A DNA stretch of 46,806 nucleotides from NCBI GenBank assembly GCA_905479655.1, contig CAJQNK010000094.1, forward strand, positions 1 through 46,806. Direction: 5' to 3'. The DNA is from an uncultured bacterium (GTDB lineage Bacteria; Acidobacteriota; Thermoanaerobaculia; Multivoradales; JAHEKO01). Below are positions 23,355-30,239 of this stretch, one piece after another; the stretch's first letter is position 1, and each line of letters opens with the position of its first letter. The position numbers and the translations under genes are program-made. A model generated the notes under the pieces. The model did no database searches. It was not told the DNA's origin and worked only from the letters and a program-made list of their open reading frames with translations.

Positions 23355-24146
23355 TCAGCGCACCCTCAGTCCCGCCGGCGACTCCCGGCTCCCGACCTCG
23401 AGGGTGAGGACGACCATCAGGGCGCTGTCGCTGGACTCTCGGCGAGCCAGCCCCAGCACCATCGGCTCGGCCGGCCACAGATTCAGGTTGGTCTCGACCA
23501 GGAGGTCGCTCTCCTCGCCGCTCCTCTTCCGATCGAGACGGAATCCCTGAAGCTTGATCCGCTCGTCGTCCATGAGGACGCCCGTACGAAAGGTGACGGC
23601 ATACTCCTCGCCGATCTCGTAGACGACCTCCTCGCCCTCCAGCGTCACCAACGAGGCCCGGGCGACGAGGTCGAAGCTCTGGTAGCGCAGGAGCTCGCGC
23701 AACCGCCGCACCAGCGACTCCGGCAGACCCGACGCGGGAGCCGAGCCCCCCGGGCCGGCCGTGGCCTGCACGATCTGCACCTCGAGCCGCACCTCGCGGG
23801 CCGGGTGGTCGAAGGCCGTGAGCACCGGCAGGATCCCCTGGAGGGCCGACCGGGTGTCACGGATCACGACCGTGTTGTCCTTGGGCTGGACCTCGACGGT
23901 GCCCCGCTCGGAGAGGAGCTCGAAGATCAGGGGGACCGCCTCGCTCGCCGTCTGGTACCGCAGCGTGTAGGCATGGAGGATCAGCGGACCGGCCCCCTCC
24001 GTCGTCCGCTCCTGGGCGGCGGCGGATCCGGCCGTGGCCAGGGCCAGGACGAGCACGACCAGCAGGCCGACCCACCGACCCGGGGGGCCCGCCGCACCGG
24101 GACTCGGGAGGTGGGCGCCCGCGCCTCGCCTCGAGCCCTTACACAT
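23355..24146 (-). CDS. Exported protein with secretin N-terminal-like domain
   Basis: A 263-residue protein with a signal peptide (WVGLLVVLVLALATAGSAAAQ). Residues about 55-130 (LHAYTLRYQTASEAVPLIFELLSERGTVEVQPKDNTVVI, then LPVLTAFDHPAREVRLEVQIV) match the NolW/secretin_N module found before secretin channels. No channel domain follows; the remaining 130 residues are beta-rich and unrecognised (ILMDDERIKLQGFRL, LLVETNLNLWPAEPMVLGL). It may act as an extra periplasmic ring element or secretin partner. It overlaps the anti-sigma gene by 8 bases, so it belongs to the operon. Confidence 0.78.
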   Translation of the reverse strand: MCKGSRRGAGAHLPSPGAAGPPGRWVGLLVVLVLALATAGSAAAQERTTEGAGPLILHAYTLRYQTASEAVPLIFELLSERGTVEVQPKDNTVVIRDTRSALQGILPVLTAFDHPAREVRLEVQIVQATAGPGGSAPASGLPESLVRRLRELLRYQSFDLVARASLVTLEGEEVVYEIGEEYAVTFRTGVLMDDERIKLQGFRLDRKRSGEESDLLVETNLNLWPAEPMVLGLARRESSDSALMVVLTLEVGSRESPAGLRVR

Positions 24147-24732
24147 CGAGGCTCTCGTCGACGATCATCACCACCGCCAGATCCTCCTGGCGCAACTCGT
24201 AGATCCGCGCCCCGGGTCGCGGAGGACCGTCGAGAAGCGCGGCCGACCGGCCCGCCTCCGACGCGAGGGTCGAGACCCTCGCCACCGCCACCGCCACCGC
24301 GGGCGCGACCGGCGGCGCCTCCGACACGGCGACCGGCCCGGCGCCCGGCAGGAGGACGAGAGAGGCCGCCAGGAGCAGGGCGGCGGCGACCCCGCTGACG
24401 GCGCGTCGTCCGGCAGGCGAGACGGGGATGCCGAGCCGACTCGCCACCGGCCGCAGTGCATGGCTGTCGGCGGCGGACGCTCGCCGGAGCGTGGCGACCG
24501 CGGCCTTCATCTCCAGGATCTCCGCGGGGGACGCGGCCGCATCGGCGCCCGCGTCGCGCTCGTCCGACCCGGCGAGCGCCCGGAACAGGAGCAGGGGCTC
24601 CGCCGCTCGCGCTTCCTCCGCGCAGTCTGCGCAGCCATCGGCATGGGCCAGGGCCCGATCCCAAGCGGACTCCGCTCCCGAATCGCCCCGATCCCGCCGG
24701 GCGACGAGGTCGGGCCACGCCGGGCAGTTCAT
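24139..24732 (-). CDS. Zinc-binding anti-sigma factor-like membrane protein
   Basis: A 197-residue protein. The N-terminal region has the ZAS anti-sigma zinc motif H-x3-C-x2-C (His30, Cys34, Cys37 in HADGCADC), with Cys3 as a possible fourth ligand. One membrane helix follows (about 112-130, VSGVAAALLLAASLVLLPG), then a periplasmic domain of about 65 residues. This is the usual plan for a membrane anti-sigma factor that holds its partner until a periplasmic signal. It overlaps the sigma factor gene in ATGA fashion, the standard pairing. The periplasmic domain has no recognised sensor fold. Confidence 0.82.
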   Translation of the reverse strand: MNCPAWPDLVARRDRGDSGAESAWDRALAHADGCADCAEEARAAEPLLLFRALAGSDERDAGADAAASPAEILEMKAAVATLRRASAADSHALRPVASRLGIPVSPAGRRAVSGVAAALLLAASLVLLPGAGPVAVSEAPPVAPAVAVAVARVSTLASEAGRSAALLDGPPRPGARIYELRQEDLAVVMIVDESLDV

Positions 24733-25370
24733 CGCCCCTCCTCGTCACGAGCCGCGCGGCCCCTGTACTCCGGGTACCGGGTCGCGAGTTCCCGGCGCAG
24801 GGTCCGCCGGGCGTGAAACAGGTGGTTGCGCACGGTGGACTCGCGACAACCGAGGATCTCCGCGACCTCGATCGACGGTCGACCCTCCACCTCGCGCAGC
24901 AGGAAAGCGGCCCGTTGCTTCTCCGGCAGGGTCTCGGCCAGCTCCCGGAAGATCCCCGCCACCTCCCGCCGCTCCGCTGGAGCCGAGGTCCGGGGAGCGC
25001 CCTCTCCGGCAACCCGGCGCAGGTGGTGCCGCACGGGCTCCGCCGTACGCCGACGGCTCGAGCGTCCGCGCAGGAAGTCGATCGCCAGGTTGGTAGCGAT
25101 TCGGTAGATCCAGGTGTTGGGGCTGTAGCGGGCGTCGAAGCGCCGTCTCTTCTGCCAGACCCGGAGGAAGGTGATCTGCACCAGGTCCCGAGCCTCCTCC
25201 CGATCGCCCACCAGGCGGCGCACGGTCGCCACGAGGGGCCCGGTCTTGCGCTCGATGAGCTCGCCGAAGGCCACCTCGTCACCCGCGCGCACCGCCTCCA
25301 GGATCTCCCGGTCCGAGGCTTCGGACCAGCGGATCTTGTCGTGGGCGGCTGAGTAGACGAGCTCCGGCAA
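24729..25370 (-). CDS. ECF-type RNA polymerase sigma factor
   Basis: A 213-residue ECF sigma factor. Region 2 runs through AVRAGDEVAFGELIERKTGPLVATVRRLVGDREEARDLVQITFLRVWQKRRRFD and PNTWIYRIATNLAIDFLR; region 4 is LPEKQRAAFLLREVEGRPSIEVAEILGCRESTVRNHLFHARRTLRREL. I chose the TTG at 25370 because GGGGAGGAG sits seven bases upstream. A GTG at 25406 would give 12 more residues without a good ribosome site. It heads the 12.7-kb secretion operon. Only about 40 bases separate its start from a palindromic repeat (25414-25612), so the operon promoter must lie within or beyond that repeat. Confidence 0.93.
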   Translation of the reverse strand: MPELVYSAAHDKIRWSEASDREILEAVRAGDEVAFGELIERKTGPLVATVRRLVGDREEARDLVQITFLRVWQKRRRFDARYSPNTWIYRIATNLAIDFLRGRSSRRRTAEPVRHHLRRVAGEGAPRTSAPAERREVAGIFRELAETLPEKQRAAFLLREVEGRPSIEVAEILGCRESTVRNHLFHARRTLRRELATRYPEYRGRAARDEEGR

Positions 25371-25413
25371 TGGCTTTCTCCTCCCCGTTCTACGGCCGAC
25401 CGGCACGCGGCGT

Positions 25414-25612
25414 CTAGCCTGCCCTTCTCACCGGGTGTCGTTGCGAGAGGCCGTAGGTGCCTGGAGATGCAAGCGCCTGGAGATGCAAGGCTTGCGACCG
25501 AGGGCGACGCAGTCGTACTGTTTGTACGTCGAGGAGCTCGACGGGAGCGTAACGCCGCAGATTCAGGTACATACGGTCTCGTAGTAGACAGTGGGTGAGA
25601 AGGTCAGGCTAG
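25414..25612 (+). repeat. CTAG-bounded palindromic repeat, family 1, copy 1
   Basis: A 199-base non-coding element. Its ends are CTAGCCTGCCCTTCTCACC (left) and the inverse complement of CTAGCCTGACCTTCTCACC (right), an 18/19 terminal inverted repeat. The inner arms also pair imperfectly, converging on a tip hairpin CGTAC-TGTTT-GTACG. It is nearly identical, in opposite orientation, to the copy at 34533-34715, except for 16 extra bases made by a tandem duplication around GCCTGGAGATGCAA (about 25460-25490). There is no coding capacity; it looks like a MITE or other hairpin repeat. It separates the secretion and lipid A operons. Confidence 0.9.
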
Positions 25613-25780
25613 TGCCGAGCGTCCGGGCGTGCCCGGAAGACCCCGCCGAGGTCGACGGAAACCGAGGCGGGCGCACGATTATACTTCTCCGACCTGTCCT
25701 CGCCCGTCCCCGCACTCCGTCGGGGGGGCCGTGGCCCTGCGCCGCGGACCGCGAGACGCCCGGGCAGCGGACGCGCGACG
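25613..25780 (+). promoter_or_regulatory. Leader region of the lipid A/core operon with palindrome and -10-like box
   Basis: Between the repeat and waaA. TCCGGGC-GT-GCCCGGA at 25622-25637 is a perfect 16-base palindrome, a possible operator. TATACT at 25680-25685 is a good -10 sequence in an otherwise GC-rich stretch, but the expected -35 position (25657-25662) is poor, so the promoter may need an activator or another sigma factor. The leader to the waaA ATG would be about 90 bases. Confidence 0.35.
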
Positions 25781-27109
25781 ATGTGGATCCTCTACCAGCT
25801 GGCCGTGGCCTGCACGCTACTGCTCGTCGGACCCTTCCTGCTCGCCCGGCGCGGCAGCCACTACCTGCCGACCCTGGCCGCGAGATGGGGCCGCCAGCCC
25901 CGGGGGGCGACGCCGGCGCCGCTCTGGATCCACGCCGTCTCGGTGGGTGAGGTCGGGGTCGCCGCGACACTCCTCAGGTCGCTGCCCGAGACGATCCCGG
26001 TCGTCGTGACGACCATCACGCCGACGGGGCAGGCCCGCGCGCGGGCGGCGTTCGCGGGTCGCGCCCAGGTCACCTACCTGCCGTTCGACCTGGGCCGGCC
26101 GGTGCGGTCCTTCATGGAGACCTACCGACCGCGGGCCCTGGTGCTGGTCGAGGGAGACCTCTGGCCCCTGGTGCTGCGCTCCGCCCGCCGCCGCGGCGTG
26201 GCGCCCGTGGTGGTGAACGGCCGGATCAGCGACCGGGGCTTCCGACGGATGCGACGTCTCCGTCCCCTGCTCGGCCCGATCCTCCGCCCGATCGAGCGGT
26301 TCGGGGTCCAGACCGAGGAGGACCGGCGCCGACTCCTGGAGCTCGGCGTCGAGGCGGAGCGGGTGGTCACGACGGGCAACCTCAAGTTCGAGACGCCCGA
26401 GCCGACGCGGCCCACCGAGGCGGAGGCGGGAGTCCTCGGCCGCGCCGCGGGTCGGCCCGTGATCCTCGCCGGCTCCACGATGGACGGCGAGGAGGAGGGG
26501 TTGATCGAGGCCTTCCAGCGCGCCGGGGGCGGCGAGCGAGCCCTTCTCGTCGTCGCGCCACGCCACCCCGAACGCTGGAACCGGGTGGCCCAGCTCCTCG
26601 GGTCGAGCGGTCTGACGACGGAGCGCCGGAGCGATTTCGCCGGGGTCGCGGGCGGCCCACGGGCCGGCGCCGCGGGACCGGGGGTGGAAACAGGGACGCA
26701 AGCAGGGGCGGAGACAGGGTCGGCGGTGGAGGTCCTGCTGCTCGACTCGATGGGCGAGTTGGCCGGCCTCTACCGGGTGGCGCGGATCGCCTTCATCGGA
26801 GGCACCCTCGTCCCGACCGGTGGCCACAACCCCCTCGAGGCGGCGCGCTTCGGTGTGCCGGTGGTCGTCGGACCCTCGATGGAGAACTTCCGCGAGATCG
26901 CCGAAGCGTTCGACGGCGCCGGAGCCTGGCGGCGGGCACGCGACGCCCGCCACCTGGGAGCGATCCTGGAACGCTGGCTCGCGCACCCCGAGGAGGCGCG
27001 CGGGATCGGCGAGGCCGGGCGGCAACTGGTCGACCGGCAGAGCGGCTCCCTGGAGAGGACCCGCCGCCTGCTGGCGCCGACCCTCGACCTCCTGGAGGCC
27101 GGACGGTGA
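25781..27109 (+). CDS. waaA: 3-deoxy-D-manno-octulosonic acid (Kdo) transferase
   Basis: A 442-residue inner-membrane glycosyltransferase (GT30) that adds Kdo from CMP-Kdo to lipid IVA. It starts with a membrane anchor (MWILYQLAVACTLLLVGPFLL); then LWIHAVSVGEVGVA holds the catalytic Glu57. YRPRALVLVEGDLWPLVL, VNGRISDRGF, FGVQTEEDRRRLLELGV and the C-terminal IGGTLVPTGGHNPLEAARFGVPVVVGP are family hallmarks. A Gly/Ala/Thr-rich insert of roughly 25 residues (around 287-313) is low-complexity and probably a surface loop. It is followed by lpxK with GTGA overlap, so these are co-translated. Confidence 0.95.
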   Translation: MWILYQLAVACTLLLVGPFLLARRGSHYLPTLAARWGRQPRGATPAPLWIHAVSVGEVGVAATLLRSLPETIPVVVTTITPTGQARARAAFAGRAQVTYLPFDLGRPVRSFMETYRPRALVLVEGDLWPLVLRSARRRGVAPVVVNGRISDRGFRRMRRLRPLLGPILRPIERFGVQTEEDRRRLLELGVEAERVVTTGNLKFETPEPTRPTEAEAGVLGRAAGRPVILAGSTMDGEEEGLIEAFQRAGGGERALLVVAPRHPERWNRVAQLLGSSGLTTERRSDFAGVAGGPRAGAAGPGVETGTQAGAETGSAVEVLLLDSMGELAGLYRVARIAFIGGTLVPTGGHNPLEAARFGVPVVVGPSMENFREIAEAFDGAGAWRRARDARHLGAILERWLAHPEEARGIGEAGRQLVDRQSGSLERTRRLLAPTLDLLEAGR

Positions 27110-28149
27110 GCGAGGGGACCATCCCGGGCGCCCCCGGGCCGCCGAGGTCCCCGTGGCAGCTCGCCTACGGGGCGGCGCACCGATTCCGCCGGGCCTGGTG
27201 GCGCCGTCGCGCTCGTCGCCTCGACCGCCCGGTGTTGAGCGTCGGCAACCTCCACTGGGGCGGCACGGGGAAGACGCCGCTGGTAGCCGCCATCGCCGCG
27301 CACCTGCGCGACGGCGGCGCCAGGGTCGCCATCCTCTCCCGCGGCTACGGACGAAAGGACCGCAGGGTCCGGATCGTCTCGACCGGCGACGGAGTCCCGC
27401 TGCTGGGACCGTCCCTGGCCGGCGACGAGCCCGTCGTGCTCGCCGGCGAGCTCCCCGGCGTCGCGGTCGTCGTCGGACCGGACCGCTACCTCGCGGGGAT
27501 GCACGCCCTGGAACGTCTCGACCCACGCCCCGACCTCTTCCTCCTGGACGACGGCTTCTCCCACCTCCGCCTCGACCGGGACGTGGACCTCCTGGCCTTC
27601 CCGGCCGGCGATCCCTTCGCGGGAGGACGGTTGCCCCCCGGCGGCCGGCTGCGCGAGCCCCTCGCCTCCGCCCGCTGGGCCGACGCCGTGGTCCTGACCG
27701 CGAGCCGGGCCGAGGGCGACGGCGAGGCGCTCGCGACGTCCCTCCGGCGTCACGGCTTCGCGGGCCCGGGCTTCGCCAGCGCCACCCTCTCCGAGCCCGT
27801 GCGCGGCGTCGCCGGAGCCGCGCCCGAGCCGGGCGCGCGGATCGTCGCGGCAGCGGCGATCGCCCGGCCCCACCCCTTCTTCGACGAGCTCGAGCGTCAG
27901 GGCTTCGAGCTGGCGTCCGTCCACTCCTTCCCCGACCACCACGACTACCCCGAGTCGACCCTCGATCGTCTCCGCGCCGCCGTGGCCGAGGCCGGAGCGT
28001 CCTTCCTCGTCACCACGGTGAAGGACCGGGTGAAGATCCTGGGTCGGGTGGACCTCCCCCTGGCCGAGCTGCCGATCCGCGCCGTTCCCGAGCCCGCCCT
28101 CTTCGAGTGGCTCGACCGCCGGCTGGCCGGCGGCCGCCCGGAGCGCTGA
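27106..28149 (+). CDS. lpxK: Tetraacyldisaccharide 4'-kinase
   Basis: A 347-residue peripheral membrane kinase that phosphorylates the 4' position of the lipid A disaccharide precursor. SVGNLHWGGTGKTP (residues 45-58) contains the Walker A loop; AILSRGYGRKDRR, GDEPVVLA and FLLDDGFSHLRLDRDVDLL are characteristic, the last usually reading DDGFQH. The C-terminal FPDHHDYPE and FLVTTVKDRVKI are also conserved. The GTG start overlaps the waaA stop (GTGA). Two bases after its stop the acyltransferase gene begins. Confidence 0.95.
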   Translation: MSEGTIPGAPGPPRSPWQLAYGAAHRFRRAWWRRRARRLDRPVLSVGNLHWGGTGKTPLVAAIAAHLRDGGARVAILSRGYGRKDRRVRIVSTGDGVPLLGPSLAGDEPVVLAGELPGVAVVVGPDRYLAGMHALERLDPRPDLFLLDDGFSHLRLDRDVDLLAFPAGDPFAGGRLPPGGRLREPLASARWADAVVLTASRAEGDGEALATSLRRHGFAGPGFASATLSEPVRGVAGAAPEPGARIVAAAAIARPHPFFDELERQGFELASVHSFPDHHDYPESTLDRLRAAVAEAGASFLVTTVKDRVKILGRVDLPLAELPIRAVPEPALFEWLDRRLAGGRPER

Positions 28150-28151
28150 CG

Positions 28152-29042
28152 ATGGCCGATCCGGGACCGCTCCGCTGCCGCGTCGAGGTCGGGCTCTTCC
28201 AGCTCGTCCAGGGGTCCGTCCGAGCGCTTCCCCATCGTCTGGCGGCGAGGGTGGGAGCGGGCTGGGGGGACATCTGGCGCGCCGTCTCGCCCGGTCGTCG
28301 GCGGCTCGCGCTCGAGAACCTGGCCCGGGCGCTACCGGAGATCGACGAGGAGCAACGGCGACGTCTCGCCCGGCAGTGCTTCCGGGAGCTCGGCACGACC
28401 GTCGCCGAGATCCTCTCGTTCGGGCGCTTCGACGCGACCGACCTGTGCCGCCACGTGACCGTCGAGGGGTGGGACCACCTGAAGGAGGCCGAGGAAGACG
28501 AACGGGGCGTGATGCTGCTCTCGGCCCACGTCGGCAACTGGGAGATGGCGGCCCAGATCATCGGCCTCTACGCGGGGCCCCTCCACGTCGTGGTCCGCGC
28601 CATGGACAACCCGGCCCTCGACAGGAGGATCCGCGGGGTCCGGGAGGCCCACGGCAACCACACGCTGGTCAAGCGCGGCGCGGTCCGCGGGATCCTGAAG
28701 ACCCTGCGCGCGGGCGGCCGGGTCGGGATCCTGGTCGACCAGAGGGCGCGTCGCAGCGCCGGGGTCCTCGTCCCGTTTCTCGGCCGGCCGGCGTGGACCA
28801 CCACGACCCCCGCGGCGATCGCCCTGCGGACCGGGTCTCCCGTGGTGCCGGTCTTCGGCGAGCGCCGAAGCCGCGGCAGGCTTCTCGTCCGTGTCCGGCC
28901 TCCGATCCGGCCGGGCGGCCTGGACGGCTCGAACCCCGAGGCGATCGCCCACCTGACCACCCGCTACGTCGAGGCGGTCGAGGAGCAGATCCGAAGGAAC
29001 CCCGGAAGCTGGACCTGGATGCACGACCGGTGGCGCCAGTGA
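28152..29042 (+). CDS. Lipid A biosynthesis lauroyl/myristoyl acyltransferase (LpxL-type)
   Basis: A 296-residue membrane-associated acyltransferase that adds a secondary acyl chain to Kdo-lipid IVA. The catalytic H-x4-E motif is SAHVGNWE (His126, Glu131). LALENLARALPEI, GVMLLSAH, VRAMDNPALDRRI, VGILVDQRARRSAGVLVPFLGRPAW and the final SWTWMHDRW are LpxL/LpxM signatures. LpxL versus LpxM (or the related HtrB/MsbB classes) cannot be decided without alignment, so I give no symbol. ATG at 28152 follows the lpxK stop by two bases. Confidence 0.92.
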   Translation: MADPGPLRCRVEVGLFQLVQGSVRALPHRLAARVGAGWGDIWRAVSPGRRRLALENLARALPEIDEEQRRRLARQCFRELGTTVAEILSFGRFDATDLCRHVTVEGWDHLKEAEEDERGVMLLSAHVGNWEMAAQIIGLYAGPLHVVVRAMDNPALDRRIRGVREAHGNHTLVKRGAVRGILKTLRAGGRVGILVDQRARRSAGVLVPFLGRPAWTTTTPAAIALRTGSPVVPVFGERRSRGRLLVRVRPPIRPGGLDGSNPEAIAHLTTRYVEAVEEQIRRNPGSWTWMHDRWRQ

Positions 29043-29085
29043 CGGTGGCGCCAAGGACCGGGATCGTGATGCTCGGCGACCGGAC

Positions 29086-30105
29086 ATGAGCCCGCGTACG
29101 CTGGTCGTCGCCCCGAGCTGGGTCGGCGACACCGTGATGGCGCTGCCGGTCCTCGAGGCGCTCGCCGCCACGGGCCGTGAGCTCCGGATCCTGGCCAAGC
29201 CCGGGATCCACCCGCTCCTCGGGTTCTGGAGCCCGGACGCGGTCCCGTTGTCACGCGCCGGGAGCGACCTGGAGGTCGTGGCCCGCCTGCGCTACGCCGA
29301 GTGCGACGAGGCCGTGATCCTGCCCAACTCCTTCCGCTCGGCGTGGCTCCCCTGGCGCGCCGGCATCCCGTGGCGTTGGGGGTACGTCGGTGACTTCCGC
29401 ACGCTCCTTCTCTCGCCCGCCGTCCGGCGGCGCGGCAGGCCCCGCGGGCCGCAGATCGAGGACTACCGCGGGCTCCTCGAGGCCATGGAGGTCCCGCCGC
29501 CGGCGAGCTGGGTACCGAAACTCCCGTGGACCCCGGAGCGCGAGCAGGAGGGGCGGTCGCTCCTGGCCCGCGCCCGGATCCAGGAGGGGGACGGCCCGCT
29601 CGTCGGTCTCTTTCCGGGGGCGGAGTTCGGGCCGTCGAAGCGCTGGCCCCAGGAACGCTGGGTCGCTCTGGCCCAGGCCCTGAGACGCGAGATCCCCGGA
29701 CTGCGCGCCGTGCTGGTCGCCGGACCCGACGAGGTCTGGATGGTGGTGCCCATCCACGAGCAGACGGGGCGCATCCACCCCGTCGTCGGCCCCGACCTGG
29801 ACCTGGCACGCCTGGCCTCCGTGCTCGGCCACCTGGACGTCCTGGTGACCAACGACTCGGGGCCCATGCACCTGGCCGCGGCCCTCGGCGTCCCCTGCGT
29901 GGCCCTCTTCGGCCCCACCGACCCGCGGCGGACGGCCCCGGCGGGCGACTCCCACCAGACCCTCGTCAGCGACCGCTGGTGTCAGCCCTGCTTCCGACGC
30001 CGGTGCCCCCTGCTCCACCACGGTTGCATGAAGGACCTCGAGGTCGACGCGGTCGTCGAGGCGGTCGACGTGACGTTGGCGGCGGGCTCCCCCGACGCTG
30101 GCTGA
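29086..30105 (+). CDS. waaF: ADP-heptose:LPS heptosyltransferase (WaaF-like, GT9)
   Basis: A 339-residue GT9 glycosyltransferase adding heptose to the LPS inner core. LVVAPSWVGDTVMALPVLEAL is the typical start; AVILPNSFRSAWLPWRAGIPWRWGY contains the conserved SxRSA-type acceptor-site segment; FPGAEFGPSKRWP, LASVLGHLDVLVTNDSGPMHLAAALGVPCVALFGPTDP and the C-terminal CQPCFRRRCPLLHHGCM (cysteines conserved in WaaF) follow. It closes the lipid A/core operon. The DUF2207-like gene starts 134 bases later. Confidence 0.93.
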   Translation: MSPRTLVVAPSWVGDTVMALPVLEALAATGRELRILAKPGIHPLLGFWSPDAVPLSRAGSDLEVVARLRYAECDEAVILPNSFRSAWLPWRAGIPWRWGYVGDFRTLLLSPAVRRRGRPRGPQIEDYRGLLEAMEVPPPASWVPKLPWTPEREQEGRSLLARARIQEGDGPLVGLFPGAEFGPSKRWPQERWVALAQALRREIPGLRAVLVAGPDEVWMVVPIHEQTGRIHPVVGPDLDLARLASVLGHLDVLVTNDSGPMHLAAALGVPCVALFGPTDPRRTAPAGDSHQTLVSDRWCQPCFRRRCPLLHHGCMKDLEVDAVVEAVDVTLAAGSPDAG

Positions 30106-30239
30106 CGTGTCGGCCGCCCCCGAGCAAGCCCACTCCGCGGGGCTGGAGCGAGCCACCCGACCGGGTGTTGCCCTGGAACCTCCGAGCCGAGACGCTGGAG
30201 CCACCCGCCAGCCCCGTCGACGGCGGCCGATCCGACCCC

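Noticed and set aside
24729..25406. GTG at 25406 as the sigma factor start
   Set aside because: The TTG at 25370 has a strong GGGGAGGAG at correct spacing, while the GTG has none; not fully excluded.
30106..30239. A longer start for the DUF2207-like protein using an upstream GTG
   Set aside because: The added residues are not conserved-looking and would bury the signal/anchor helix; no ribosome site supports it.
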